From Mycolicibacillus koreensis (lineage in GTDB: Bacteria > Actinomycetota > Actinomycetes > Mycobacteriales > Mycobacteriaceae): a stretch of 60,733 nucleotides of DNA. The notes under the pieces are model-generated. The model was given only the letters and a program-made list of their open reading frames with translations. It ran no database searches and was not told where the DNA came from. Below are positions 47,707 through 59,214 of this stretch, one piece after another. The stretch spans positions 1 to 60,733 of the forward strand of contig NZ_NCXO01000023.1 of NCBI RefSeq assembly GCF_002104795.1, given 5' to 3'. The position numbers and the translations under genes were made by a program. The first letter of the stretch is position 1. Every line of letters begins with the position of its first letter.

Positions 47707-48261
47707 GTGAAATCGACCACCACTCGCCCGTCGGCCGTCTCCGCCGGGCTGGCCGCCTGCGCCCTGGCGCTGGCCACCCTGTTGTCCGGCTGTGGGACCG
47801 GGCAGCATTCCCAGACCGCCGACCAGGCGCCCGCGGTGGACGGCTCGGAGGCCACGACGAAGAACATCGCGCTGCGCGACGTGCGCATCCAGGCCCAGCA
47901 GAGCGGCGACTTCCTGCAGCCGGGCACCACGGTGGAGTTGGTGCTGGTCGTCGCCAACGACTCGCTGGAGACCGTCGAACACCTCGTCGACGTCACCACC
48001 CCGATCGGCAAGGTGACGCTGTCGCCGAAGAAACCGGAGGTGCCGGTGGCGGGACGGCTGCTGATCGGCACCCCGGCCGGCCAGACCCGCACCCCCAAGC
48101 AGGACAACGTCACCAACGCCACCGCCATGCTCGAGCTGAAAAAGCCGATCACCAACGGCATCAACTACGACTTCACATTCGAGTTCGAGAAGGTCGGCAC
48201 GATCAAGCTGGCGGTGCCGGTCTCGGCCGGGCTGGAACCGCAGCAGGTCCCCGCCGACTAA
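47707..48261 (+). CDS. lpqE: Lipoprotein LpqE
   Basis: 184 residues from GTG 47707. Signal peptide with lipobox LSGC (Cys about 29), then an Ig-like beta sandwich with [27 protein letters not shown], similar to DUF461/copper-chaperone-like folds, though no metal Met/His cluster is obvious. Conserved mycobacterial neighbour of carD (Rv3584). Confidence 0.88.
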   Translation: MKSTTTRPSAVSAGLAACALALATLLSGCGTGQHSQTADQAPAVDGSEATTKNIALRDVRIQAQQSGDFLQPGTTVELVLVVANDSLETVEHLVDVTTPIGKVTLSPKKPEVPVAGRLLIGTPAGQTRTPKQDNVTNATAMLELKKPITNGINYDFTFEFEKVGTIKLAVPVSAGLEPQQVPAD

Positions 48262-48298
48262 GCGCCGCGTCGGCTACAGCCCTGTCGGAGCCGGCCGA

Positions 48299-48304
48299 TA
48301 CGGT
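48299..48304 (+). promoter_or_regulatory. -10 element of a leaderless radA promoter
   Basis: TACGGT ends 6 nt before the GTG of radA, with no ribosome binding site in the gap. Confidence 0.4.
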
Positions 48305-48310
48305 CATCGG

Positions 48311-49765
48311 GTGGCCAAGGCACGCTCGCAATTCCGCTGTTCGCGGTGTCAGCACGTCACCGCCAAGTGGGTGGGACGCTGCCCGGACTGCGGCAGCTGG
48401 GGCAGCGTCGAGGAGGTGGCCGTGCTCACCACCGGCGGAGCCCGCGCCGCGGCCCCGCCGGTTCGCCCGGCGGTCTCGATCAGCACGATCGAACCCGACC
48501 CGACCTGGCATCAGCCGACCGGCGTCGACGAGTTGGACCGGGTGCTCGGCGGGGGTGTGGTGCCCGGGTCGGTGACCCTGCTCGCCGGTGATCCCGGCGT
48601 CGGCAAGTCCACACTGCTGCTGCAGGCCGCCCACCGGTGGGCGGCGGCGGGACGGCGCGCGCTCTACGTCTCCGGTGAGGAGACCGGCGGTCAGATCCGG
48701 ATGCGCGCCGAACGCACCGGCTGCACCCACCCCGAGGTGTTCCTGGCCGCCGAATCGGATCTGCAGACCATCCTCGGGCATTTCGACGCGGTGGCGCCGA
48801 GCCTGGCGATCGTCGACTCGGTGCAGACCGTCGCCGACGCCGGCACCGACGGGGTGATCGGTGGGGTCACCCAGGTGCGCGCGGCGACCGCGGCGCTGAC
48901 CGCCGCGGCGAAATCCTCCGGTACGGCGCTGATCCTGGTCGGCCACGTCACCAAGGACGGCGCGATCGCCGGCCCGCGCTCGCTGGAGCATCTCGTCGAC
49001 GTGGTGCTGCACTTCGAGGGGGACCGCAACGGGTCGCTGCGGATGGTGCGCGGCATCAAGAACCGGTTCGGCGGCGCCGACGAGGTGGGCTGCTTTCTGC
49101 TGCTCGAGGACGGCATCGAAGGGGTGGCCGACCCGTCGGGGCTCTTCCTCGACCAGCGCGGCGACCCGGTGCCCGGCACCGCGATCACGGTGAAACTCGA
49201 CGGCAAGCGCCCCCTGGTCGGCGAGGTGCAGGCGTTGTTGACCACGCCGGCCGGCGGGCCGCCGCGGCGCGCGGTCAGCGGCATCGACCCGGCCCGCACC
49301 GCGATGATCGCCGCGGTGCTCGACAAGCACGCCGGCCTGCCGGTCGCGGCCAGCGACATCTATCTGTCCACGGTCGGCGGGATGCGGCTGACCGACCCGT
49401 CGACCGATCTGGCGGTCGCGACGGCGTTGGCCTCCGCGCACGCCGACCTGCCGCTGCCGTCGAGCGTGGTGATGATCGGCGAGGTCGGGCTCGCCGGTGA
49501 CCTGCGGCCGGTGGCCGGGATGGATCGGCGCCTCGCCGAGGCCGCTCGGCTGGGTTTTCACACCGCGCTGGCCCCGCCGGGGCGCGGCGCCGGCAAGGTC
49601 CCGGCCGGGCTGCGGGTGCGTGAGGCCGCCGACATCGTCACCGCGCTGCGCCACCTGAGCGACCTCGCCCGGCCCCGCCGGCCCCGGCCGGCGCCGCTGC
49701 GTCTGGTGGATGCGCCGCCACCGCACATCGGCGACGGGCACGACGAGCACAATGGTCTGCTGTGA
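48311..49765 (+). CDS. radA: DNA repair protein RadA
   Basis: 484 residues. N-terminal zinc finger (CSRCQH ... CPDCGSWGS), RecA-like ATPase with Walker [10 protein letters not shown] (about 95), the RadA-specific KNRFG in [11 protein letters not shown], and a C-terminal Lon-protease-like domain. Branch-migration helicase-like role in recombination. The stop overlaps the disA GTG. Confidence 0.95.
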   Translation: MAKARSQFRCSRCQHVTAKWVGRCPDCGSWGSVEEVAVLTTGGARAAAPPVRPAVSISTIEPDPTWHQPTGVDELDRVLGGGVVPGSVTLLAGDPGVGKSTLLLQAAHRWAAAGRRALYVSGEETGGQIRMRAERTGCTHPEVFLAAESDLQTILGHFDAVAPSLAIVDSVQTVADAGTDGVIGGVTQVRAATAALTAAAKSSGTALILVGHVTKDGAIAGPRSLEHLVDVVLHFEGDRNGSLRMVRGIKNRFGGADEVGCFLLLEDGIEGVADPSGLFLDQRGDPVPGTAITVKLDGKRPLVGEVQALLTTPAGGPPRRAVSGIDPARTAMIAAVLDKHAGLPVAASDIYLSTVGGMRLTDPSTDLAVATALASAHADLPLPSSVVMIGEVGLAGDLRPVAGMDRRLAEAARLGFHTALAPPGRGAGKVPAGLRVREAADIVTALRHLSDLARPRRPRPAPLRLVDAPPPHIGDGHDEHNGLL

Positions 49766-50844
49766 CCGCTGAGAGTGCATCCCCGCTGCGGGAGGTGGTG
49801 GCCCGGCTGGCCCCGGGCACCGCCCTGCGCGACGGGCTGGAACGCATCCTGCGCGGGCGCACCGGGGCGATCATCGTGCTCGGCCACGACGACGGGGTCG
49901 AGGCGATCTGCGACGGTGGCTTCTCGCTGGACGTGCGCTACGCACCGACCCGGCTGCGGGAGCTGGCGAAGATGGACGGCGCGGTGGTGCTGTCCACCGA
50001 CGGTAGCCGGATCCTGCGCGCCAACGTGCAGCTGGTGCCGGACCCGTCGATTCCCACCGACGAGTCCGGGACCCGACACCGGTCGGCGGAGCGCACCGCC
50101 GTGCAGACCGGCCTGCCGGTGGTGTCGGTGAGCCATTCGATGAACATCGTCACCGTCTACGCCGGCGGGGAGCGCCACGTGTTGACCGACTCGGCGACGA
50201 TCCTGTCCCGCGCGAACCAGGCCATCGCCACCCTGGAGCGGTTCCGGGCCCGCCTCGACGAGGTGAGCCGGCAGCTCTCCGGCGCCGAGATCGAGGACTT
50301 CGCGACGCTGCGCGACGCGATGACCGTGGTGCAGCGCCTGGAGCTGGTCCGGCGCATCGGCCTGGAGATCGACTACGACGTGGTCGAGCTGGGCACCGAC
50401 GGGCGGCAGCTGCGCCTACAGCTCGAGGAGCTGATGGGCGACAACGACTCCGCGCGGGCGCTGATCGTCCGCGACTACCACGCCAACCCGCAACCGCTGA
50501 GCGAGGCGCAGCTGACCTGCGTGCTCGATGAGCTCGACGCGCTCACCGACACCGAACTGCTGGACTTCACGGTGCTGGCGCGGGTGTTCGGCTACCCCTC
50601 CACCGACGCCGCCCAGGATTCCGCAGTGAGCCCGCGCGGCTACCGGGCGATGGCCGGGATCCCCCGGCTGCAGTTCGCCCACGCCGATCTGCTGGTGCGC
50701 GCGTTCGGTTCGCTGCAGGGCCTGCTGGCGGCCAGCGCCACCGACCTGCAGTCGGTGGAGGGGATCGGGGCCATGTGGGCCCGCCACGTCCGCGAGGGGC
50801 TCTCCCAGCTCGCGGAGTCGACGATCGTCGACCGGCCCGGCTAA
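49762..50844 (+). CDS. disA: Diadenylate cyclase DisA
   Basis: 360 residues. DAC domain (residues about 10-150) with [10 protein letters not shown] and [11 protein letters not shown], making c-di-AMP from ATP; a helical linker; C-terminal helix-hairpin-helix ([19 protein letters not shown]) for DNA binding. Follows radA by a 4-bp overlap, the standard pair. Its stop overlaps the stop of the convergent Rv3587c-like gene. Confidence 0.95.
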   Translation: MTAESASPLREVVARLAPGTALRDGLERILRGRTGAIIVLGHDDGVEAICDGGFSLDVRYAPTRLRELAKMDGAVVLSTDGSRILRANVQLVPDPSIPTDESGTRHRSAERTAVQTGLPVVSVSHSMNIVTVYAGGERHVLTDSATILSRANQAIATLERFRARLDEVSRQLSGAEIEDFATLRDAMTVVQRLELVRRIGLEIDYDVVELGTDGRQLRLQLEELMGDNDSARALIVRDYHANPQPLSEAQLTCVLDELDALTDTELLDFTVLARVFGYPSTDAAQDSAVSPRGYRAMAGIPRLQFAHADLLVRAFGSLQGLLAASATDLQSVEGIGAMWARHVREGLSQLAESTIVDRPG

Positions 50845-51677
50845 CCGCCGGGCATGTGCGGCACCTCCGGCACCGGCCCCGGCGGGGGGCCGGTCGGCTG
50901 CTCGCCGGGCTGCTGCTCGCCGGGTTGTTGCGGCTGCTCGGGTTGGGCGGGCGGGTTCTCCGCGCCGGGCTCGGCCAACACGAACGGCACCGCCGCCGAC
51001 CGGAGATTGCCCAACTGCACCACCAGGTTGTAGGTGCCCGGGCCGATCGGCTCCCGCGGCAGCGGGCACTGGGGCTTGGACCCGGTGCCGGTCCAGGTGA
51101 CGTTGGTGACCACCTGCTCGCCGGGGGTGAAATCCTTCACCAGGGTCTCGTTGGAGGGGGCACAGTCGAGGTTGGACCAGAGTCGCTGGTTGTCCAGCGA
51201 GTACACGTAGGCGGCCAGCACCGCCGCGCCGACGTCGCGTTTACAGGTGGCCAGCCCGATGTTGGTGACCACCATGGTGAACTTCGGTTGCTCGCCGACG
51301 GTGTAACCCGGCTGACTGGTCAGCCCCTTGACCGCCAGCGCCGAATCCGGGCAGTCGTCGCCGTCTTTGAGCACCGGCGGCGGTGTCACCGCCTCGGTCG
51401 GGGTCGGTTGGGGCGGGGCGCTCTCGGAGGCGGGCGGCACCACCGGGGTCTTGCCCTCCGGCGGCACGGCCTCCGGTTGCTCGGTGCCGGCGGCGTCGGG
51501 GTTATCCGAGGAGTCGGAGCCGCCGTGCATGATCGCGAACACGATCGCGACCACCACGGCGAGAACCGCCGCCACGATGCCGAGCGCCAGCCCCCGGCGC
51601 CGCCAATAGATCTTCGGTGGTAGCGGGCCTTGCGGTTCCAAATCCAACACCTCATCACGGTAAGCCCAGGTCAGCAC
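50841..51677 (-). CDS. Single-pass membrane protein, Rv3587c-like
   Basis: 278 residues (start uncertain; GTG near 51653 also possible). A cytoplasmic head of about 25 residues, a TM helix at about 30-50 ([21 protein letters not shown]), a Pro/Glu linker, a beta domain with four Cys (about 105-235), and a Pro/Gln-rich tail. Known crystal-structure orthologue has an Ig-like fold of unknown role. Confidence 0.8.
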   Translation of the reverse strand: MLTWAYRDEVLDLEPQGPLPPKIYWRRRGLALGIVAAVLAVVVAIVFAIMHGGSDSSDNPDAAGTEQPEAVPPEGKTPVVPPASESAPPQPTPTEAVTPPPVLKDGDDCPDSALAVKGLTSQPGYTVGEQPKFTMVVTNIGLATCKRDVGAAVLAAYVYSLDNQRLWSNLDCAPSNETLVKDFTPGEQVVTNVTWTGTGSKPQCPLPREPIGPGTYNLVVQLGNLRSAAVPFVLAEPGAENPPAQPEQPQQPGEQQPGEQPTGPPPGPVPEVPHMPGG

Positions 51678-51744
51678 AACACGTCCGATCGCTCTCGGCG
51701 TGTCGCAACCTCACCGTGACCTCGGCGCGCTAACGCGCCCGCCC

Positions 51745-51825
51745 CTCAGACGGCCTCAGGCGGCCTCAGGCGGCCCCAGACGGCCTCAGACGGCCTCTAG
51801 GCGGCCTCTAGACTCCTCTAGACTC
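51745..51825. repeat. Eight imperfect ~10-bp repeats overlapping the canB stop
   Basis: Units CTCAGRCGGC (five, one with CCC), then CTCTAGGCGGC, then two CTCTAGACTC. The last unit contains the canB stop codon. The gap between canB and the Rv3587c-like promoter is otherwise empty. Confidence 0.8.
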
Positions 51826-52435
51826 CAATGTCGCCGAGATAGTCGCGCAGCTCCACCGCCCCGTCGGCGAGATGGTAGGTCGCCCCGACGATCGCCAGCG
51901 CGCCCGCGTCGAGCCGTTCGGCGATGACCGGGCAGCGCTCCCGCAGCTGCACCACGGTCTCGTTGACGTGGCGGGCCTCCAGGTCGTCGATGCTCTCGAG
52001 GCCTTCGCGGCGGCCCAGCAGGATCGAGCTGGTCACCGGCTCGACGACATCGCGCAGGTAGCCGCCCGGAATGACGCCGTCATCGAGCGCGGAGCGGGCG
52101 GCCTTGACCGCACCGCAGCGGTCATGGCCGAGCACCACGACCAGCGGCACGTCGAGCACGGTCACCGCGAATTCGATCGAGCCGAGCACCGCGGAGTCGA
52201 TGACGTGGCCGGCGGTGCGCACCACGAACATGTCGCCGAGGCCCTGATCGAAGATGATCTCGGCGGCCACCCGACTGTCGCCGCAGCCGAACACCACCGC
52301 GATCGGGGCCTGCCCGCCGGCGAGGCTGGCGCGGCGCTCGATGCTCTGACTGGGGTGCTCGGGGGTGCCGGCGACGAAGCGCTGGTTACCCTCGGCGAGT
52401 GCCTTCCACGCGGACCTCGGATTCGAATTCGGCAT
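51818..52435 (-). CDS. canB: Beta-class carbonic anhydrase CanB
   Basis: 205 residues (Rv3588c, 207 aa). Zinc site: Cys/Asp-Arg of FGCGDSRVAAE (CGDSR where M. tuberculosis has CADSR), and His-x2-Cys of LGHDRCG. FDQGLGDMFVVRTAGHVID is intact. Interconverts CO2 and bicarbonate. The C terminus is two residues shorter because the stop comes from the repeat array. Divergent from mutY. Confidence 0.93.
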   Translation of the reverse strand: MPNSNPRSAWKALAEGNQRFVAGTPEHPSQSIERRASLAGGQAPIAVVFGCGDSRVAAEIIFDQGLGDMFVVRTAGHVIDSAVLGSIEFAVTVLDVPLVVVLGHDRCGAVKAARSALDDGVIPGGYLRDVVEPVTSSILLGRREGLESIDDLEARHVNETVVQLRERCPVIAERLDAGALAIVGATYHLADGAVELRDYLGDIGV

Positions 52436-52487
52436 GGTCGACATTCTGCACCGCCGCCCGGCGGCGCCCACACACCAGTGCCCCCCA

Positions 52488-53360
52488 ATGACGATCCCGG
52501 CCACCGAACTGTGCGACTGGTACGGCCGGTCGCGCCGGGATCTGCCGTGGCGCGATCCCGCGGTGAGCCCGTGGAAGATCCTGGTCAGCGAGTTCATGCT
52601 GCAGCAGACCCCGGTGGCACGGGTGCTTCCGGTGTGGACGCAGTGGGTGACCCGCTGGCCGACACCGTCGGCGACCGCGGCGGCCAGCCCCGCCGACGTG
52701 CTGCGCGCCTGGGGCAAGCTGGGCTATCCGCGCCGCGCCACCCGACTGCACGCATGCGCGCGGGTCATCGCCGAGGATCACGGTGACGAGGTGCCGCGGG
52801 CGGTGGACACGTTGCTCACGCTGCCCGGGGTGGGCGCCTACACCGCGCGGGCGGTGGCGTGTTTCGCCTACGGCCAGTCCGTTCCGGTGGTCGACACCAA
52901 CGTGCGCCGGGTGATCGCGCGTGCGGTGCGCGGCGTGGCCGACGCGGCGTCCCCCGCGCCGGGACGCGACCACGCCGAGGTCGCCGCCCTGCTGCCCGAC
53001 GACGGCCGTGCCCCGGTGTACTCGGCGGCGTTGATGGAGCTCGGCGCGATCGTGTGCACCGCCCGCAAGCCGCGCTGCACGGTCTGCCCGCTGTCGCGCT
53101 GCGCGTGGCGCGAACGCGACTACCCGGCGTCGACGACGCCGCCGCGGCCCGCCCAGCGCTACGCCGGCACCGACCGTCAGGTCCGGGGTCGCTTGCTCGA
53201 CGTGTTGCGGGCCGCCACATCCCCGGTGGGCCAACACGACCTGGACCTGGCGTGGCCGGCCGACGACGAGCAACGGCAGCGGGCGTTGGCGTCACTTCTG
53301 GCCGACGGGCTGGTGCGCCGCACCGGCGACGGCCGGTTCGCTCTGCCCGGGGAGGGCTGA
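52488..53360 (+). CDS. mutY: A/G-specific adenine glycosylase MutY
   Basis: 290 residues. HhH-GPD domain: SEFMLQQTPVARVLPVW, LPGVGAYTARAV with the catalytic Asp in VDTNVRRVI, and the [4Fe-4S] Cys set (CTARKPRCTVCPLSRC). The C-terminal part after about 225 is a short winged-helix-like tail rather than a full NUDIX domain. Removes A opposite 8-oxoG. Confidence 0.93.
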   Translation: MTIPATELCDWYGRSRRDLPWRDPAVSPWKILVSEFMLQQTPVARVLPVWTQWVTRWPTPSATAAASPADVLRAWGKLGYPRRATRLHACARVIAEDHGDEVPRAVDTLLTLPGVGAYTARAVACFAYGQSVPVVDTNVRRVIARAVRGVADAASPAPGRDHAEVAALLPDDGRAPVYSAALMELGAIVCTARKPRCTVCPLSRCAWRERDYPASTTPPRPAQRYAGTDRQVRGRLLDVLRAATSPVGQHDLDLAWPADDEQRQRALASLLADGLVRRTGDGRFALPGEG

Positions 53361-53364
53361 GGCC

Positions 53365-54138
53365 TCACCGGTGGTGGGCGTGCAGGAACGCCGTCACCGC
53401 CTCGCCGTAGCGCCGCGGCGCCTCATCGTGGATCAGGTGACCGACGTCGGCAACCGCCAGATAGCTGCAGTGCGCCCCGATCTCGGCCATGGTGCGCATC
53501 TGCCCCGGCGGGGTGACCGAGTTGCCCGCCTCCAGCAGCAGCGCCGGGGCGGTGACCGCCCGCCACTGCTGCCAGTAGTCGCGCCGCTCCCACTGCGCGG
53601 CGATCTCGATCCAGCGTTGCGGATGACCGTGCAGCCGCCACCCGGTTTCGGTGCGGTCGAAGGCCTCCAGGAAGTACCGCCCGGCGACCGGGCCGAACTC
53701 GTCGTAAACCTGGTCTGCGGTGGGAAATTCCACCGGCAGGGCACGCAGCCACGGCTCCCACGGTCCAGTGCTGCGCCCCCGGAAGTCCGGCGCCATGTCC
53801 TCGACGACCAGCGCGGTGACCAACTCGGGCCGGGCGGCGGCCAGACACCACGAGTGCAGCGCCCCCATCGAGTGACCGACCAGGGTGGCGGGTCGGCGCA
53901 GCGGGGTGAGCGCGTCGGCGAGGTCGGCGACGAACCGGTCGGTGTCGATCGGATGCGGGTCGTCGACGTCGCGGCCCCGGTGCCAGGGCGCGTCGTAGGT
54001 GTAGACCGCCCCGAAACCGGCCAGCCACGGCCACTGCCGCGACCAGGTGGCGCCCCGGCCCATCAGACCGTGCACCAGCACCAGCGGAGCGCCCTGCCCG
54101 CCGCGGTAGGTCAACAGCTCCGATGCGGTGATACCCAT
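53365..54138 (-). CDS. Alpha/beta hydrolase, Rv3591c orthologue
   Basis: 257 residues. Nucleophile elbow GHSMGALHS (about 97-105), oxyanion LVHGLMGRG, acid/His at the C-terminal VADVGHLIHDEAP. No signal peptide. Divergent from mhuD by 57 bp. Substrate unknown; not similar enough to HsaD to replace it. Confidence 0.85.
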   Translation of the reverse strand: MGITASELLTYRGGQGAPLVLVHGLMGRGATWSRQWPWLAGFGAVYTYDAPWHRGRDVDDPHPIDTDRFVADLADALTPLRRPATLVGHSMGALHSWCLAAARPELVTALVVEDMAPDFRGRSTGPWEPWLRALPVEFPTADQVYDEFGPVAGRYFLEAFDRTETGWRLHGHPQRWIEIAAQWERRDYWQQWRAVTAPALLLEAGNSVTPPGQMRTMAEIGAHCSYLAVADVGHLIHDEAPRRYGEAVTAFLHAHHR

Positions 54139-54182
54139 GTGGCCAGTCTTGCGTGCCCACCGGAGCGTCCCGGCAGGCACGG

Positions 54183-54188
54183 TAGCCT
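54183..54188 (+). promoter_or_regulatory. -10 element of a leaderless mhuD promoter
   Basis: TAGCCT ends 7 nt before the ATG of mhuD with no ribosome binding site between. Confidence 0.5.
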
Positions 54189-54195
54189 GGCGGGC

Positions 54196-54510
54196 ATGCC
54201 AGTGGTGAAGATCAACGCTATCGATGTGCCGCCCGGTGCGGGTCCCGAGTTGGAGAAGCGGTTCGCCCAGCGCGCCCACACGGTGGAGACCTCGCCGGGT
54301 TTCCTCGGGTTTCAGCTGCTGCGCCCCACCGCGGGGGACGACCGCTACTTCGTGGTCACCCAGTGGGAGTCCGATGAGGCGTTTCAGGCCTGGGCGACCG
54401 GCCGGGCCGCCGACGCCCACAGCAGCGACCGCTCCGCGGTGGCGACCGGTGCTTCCCTGCTGGAATTCGAGGTGGTCCTCGACGTCACGCCAGCCGGTGC
54501 CCAGGCTTAG
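54196..54510 (+). CDS. mhuD: Haem-degrading monooxygenase MhuD
   Basis: 104 residues of the IsdG/ABM fold; degrades haem to mycobilin and iron. The key residues are at the canonical numbers: Asn7, Trp66 and proximal His75. Cytoplasmic. lpqF begins inside its last codons (14-bp overlap). Confidence 0.95.
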   Translation: MPVVKINAIDVPPGAGPELEKRFAQRAHTVETSPGFLGFQLLRPTAGDDRYFVVTQWESDEAFQAWATGRAADAHSSDRSAVATGASLLEFEVVLDVTPAGAQA

Positions 54511-55897
54511 CCGTTTCAGCCGTTCCTGGCCCTTCGGGCATTGCGGGCGGGTCGGCGCCGGACGCTCGGGGGCGGCGGCACTGGTTGTCGCGGTGAGCGC
54601 GGCGCTGGTCGGTGGATGCACCTCACCGGCCGCCCCGTCGCCGGGCGCGAACCAACCCGGTGCGCGGGTGACCCAGGTCAACACCGGCACCCCGCCGGGG
54701 CTGCGGGCCCAGCAGACCCTGGACATGCTCAACTCCGACTGGCCGATCGGGCCCCAGTCGGTGGCCACCCTGGCCACTCCGAAGAAGGTCGACGAGGTCG
54801 TCGAACGACTCGACTCGCTGTGGTGGGACCGCCCCTACACCGTCGACGACGTGGAGGTGCGCGCCAGCAGCGCCACGTTGCACCTGCGGGCTTCCTACGG
54901 TGCCCGCCAGGACGTCGAACTGCGGGTCGGCGACGACGGGTTGGTGCGCCAGTTCGAGGTCACCACCCATAAGCCGCAGGTGGGTTCCTTCGCCGACGTC
55001 GACGCGGTGCTCGCCGGCACCGGGGCGCGCTACTCCTATCAGGCGGCCAAGGTCGTCGACGGTCGCTGTGAGCCGGTCGCCGGCGCCAACACGACCGAAT
55101 CCCTGCCGCTGGCATCGATTTTCAAACTGTACGTGCTCTACGCGGTGGCCTCGGCGGTGAAGGCCGGCACCGTGAGCTGGGACGACCCGTTGACCATCAC
55201 CCACCGGTCCAAGGCGGTGGGGTCCTCGGGTTTTCAGGACTTGCCCGCCGGGGCGCAGGTGACGGTGCGCACCGCCGCCGAGAAGATGATCGCCACCAGC
55301 GACAACATGGCCACCGACCTGCTCATCGACCGGGTCGGCACCCACGCCGTCGAGCAGGCGCTTGTCGACACCGGCCACCACGACCCGGCCAGCATGACGC
55401 CGTTTCCGACCATGTACGAGCTGTTCTCGGTCGGCTGGGGGGAACCGGATCTGCGTGAACAGTGGCGCACCGCCAACGCTGCGGGCCGCGCCGAACTGCT
55501 CCGGGAAGCCAATTCCCGTCCCTACCAACCGGATCCGGTGCGCGCCCACACGCCGGCGTCGAAGTACGGCGCCGAGTGGTACGGCAGCGCCGAGGACATC
55601 TGCCGGGTGCACGTCGCCTTGCAGCAGGGCGCGACCGGCGCGGCCGCGCCGGTCACCGAGATCCTGTCCGCGGTCGCCGGGATCAAACTCAACCGCAACG
55701 ACTGGCCCTACATCGGCGCGAAAGCCGGTGGGCTGCCCGGGGATCTGACGTTCAGCTGGTACGCAGTCGACAGCGCCGGTCAGCCGTGGGTGGTCAGCTT
55801 CCAGTTGAACTGGCCGCGCGACCATGGGCCGCTGGTGGCCGGCTGGGTCATCCAGATCGCCCGTCAGGTCTTCGGGATGCTGCCGCGGCAGCGCTGA
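54497..55897 (+). CDS. lpqF: Lipoprotein LpqF, class A beta-lactamase-like fold
   Basis: 466 residues from GTG 54497 overlapping mhuD. Lipobox LVGGC (Cys about 41). The C-terminal 270 residues resemble class A beta-lactamases: SIFK (Ser-x-x-Lys), SDN in ATSDNMATD, and KAG in IGAKAGGLPG. The usual Glu166 loop is not clear, so hydrolytic activity is doubtful. Rv3593 orthologue. Confidence 0.88.
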   Translation: MPRLSRFSRSWPFGHCGRVGAGRSGAAALVVAVSAALVGGCTSPAAPSPGANQPGARVTQVNTGTPPGLRAQQTLDMLNSDWPIGPQSVATLATPKKVDEVVERLDSLWWDRPYTVDDVEVRASSATLHLRASYGARQDVELRVGDDGLVRQFEVTTHKPQVGSFADVDAVLAGTGARYSYQAAKVVDGRCEPVAGANTTESLPLASIFKLYVLYAVASAVKAGTVSWDDPLTITHRSKAVGSSGFQDLPAGAQVTVRTAAEKMIATSDNMATDLLIDRVGTHAVEQALVDTGHHDPASMTPFPTMYELFSVGWGEPDLREQWRTANAAGRAELLREANSRPYQPDPVRAHTPASKYGAEWYGSAEDICRVHVALQQGATGAAAPVTEILSAVAGIKLNRNDWPYIGAKAGGLPGDLTFSWYAVDSAGQPWVVSFQLNWPRDHGPLVAGWVIQIARQVFGMLPRQR

Positions 55898-55916
55898 CGC
55901 CAGCTGGCCTTTCGCG

Positions 55917-58439
<2,523 letters not shown>

Positions 58440-58776
58440 CGGTGGTTACCTGCTCTCCCTACATATAGGTGCCACGGTCGGCATGCGCACCTGCCGTCCA
58501 CTGTAGTGGCGGCAGGCCGGGCTTCCTACCGCGCGGTGCCCGCAACGGCACGCGCACGGCGGGGACCCGACGGTGCCCGATCGGCGTGCGGCGCGCACCC
58601 CGGTGGACCCCGGCGATCGCCGGCGGGCCCCGGCGCACCCGTGACCTGCCCTTGCCGTGCCCGGAACGCATCCGGCCACACGGGAGTAACGCCGGGGCGC
58701 CGACCGACGCTTCCCGAATCACCCCGCCGATCGGTTCGCCACCAGCGAAAACCCGCCCCGGGGGGCGGGCGCGGAC
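58440..58776. other. Intergenic region between clpC1 and lsr2 (337 bp)
   Basis: No gene supported. It holds the clpC1 leader with GGGAGAG near the start, a TATATG hexamer (minus strand) about 25 bp upstream that could be the -10, and the lsr2 terminator. The rest is GC-rich with no recognisable feature. Confidence 0.5.
58752..58769 (-). terminator. Possible lsr2 terminator hairpin
   Basis: CCCGCCCC and GGGGCGGG form a strong stem with a very short loop, 8 bp after the lsr2 stop. There is no T run, as is usual in mycobacterial terminators. Confidence 0.5.
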
Positions 58777-59112
58777 TCAGCTCGCCGCGTGGAACGCCTC
58801 GATCACCTCGGCGGGGATGCGCCCGCGGGTGGACACGTTGTGGCCGTTGCGGCGCGCCCATTCGCGGATCGCCGCGCTCTGCTCGCGGTCGATCGCGCCA
58901 CGGCGGCCGCTGGTCGACCGGCCCCGACGCCGCCCGCCGACCCGGCGAGCCGACTCGATCCACTTCTTCAGATCATTGCGCAACTTGTCGGCATTCTTCG
59001 TCGACAGGTCGATCTCATAGGAGACCCCGTCCAACCCGAATTCGACGGTCTCGTCGGCGGTGGCGGCACCATCGAGATCATCGACCAGGGTCACCGTAAC
59101 TTTTTTCGCCAT
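58777..59112 (-). CDS. lsr2: H-NS-like nucleoid protein Lsr2
   Basis: 111 residues. N-terminal dimerisation domain ([15 protein letters not shown]...), basic linker ([18 protein letters not shown]), C-terminal AT-rich DNA-binding domain with the RGR minor-groove motif in [15 protein letters not shown]. Silences AT-rich and foreign DNA. Start chosen at the conserved MAKK; a 12-residue extension is possible. Its leader contains a nested inverted repeat. Confidence 0.97.
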   Translation of the reverse strand: MAKKVTVTLVDDLDGAATADETVEFGLDGVSYEIDLSTKNADKLRNDLKKWIESARRVGGRRRGRSTSGRRGAIDREQSAAIREWARRNGHNVSTRGRIPAEVIEAFHAAS

Positions 59113-59119
59113 CAGCGCA

Positions 59120-59185
59120 CGCAATCCTTTCGCCATACCCCCGGGCACTTAAACACCGTCGCGGTGTTTCCCCGAAAGGATAGCG
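59120..59185 (-). promoter_or_regulatory. Nested inverted repeats in the lsr2 leader that pair with the SD
   Basis: CGAAAGGAT at 59173-59181 is the exact reverse complement of ATCCTTTCG at 59124-59132 (12 of 13 if extended to 59120/59185). Inside lies a second hairpin, AAACACCG-TCG-CGGTGTTT at 59151-59169. On the lsr2 mRNA the 3' arm is AAAGGA, the SD-like sequence 12 nt before AUG, so the fold would mask it. The inner stem could alternatively end lysS transcription. Confidence 0.6.
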
Positions 59186-59191
59186 CATTGG

Positions 59192-59197
59192 ATAATG
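59192..59197 (-). promoter_or_regulatory. Possible lsr2 -10 element
   Basis: CATTAT on the minus strand, with TTGAAT 15 nt upstream (overlapping the lysS stop). Transcription from here would begin just before the anti-SD arm. Confidence 0.35.
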
Positions 59198-59214
59198 TCC
59201 GATCGCGGGCGCAT

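Noticed and set aside
51745..51825. CRISPR-like array
   Set aside because: Contiguous short repeats without spacers.
53365..54138. Alpha/beta hydrolase as a relocated HsaD
   Set aside because: Its position and sequence match Rv3591c, and the sequence around the nucleophile (GHSMGALHS) differs from the meta-cleavage hydrolase pattern (GNSLGG).
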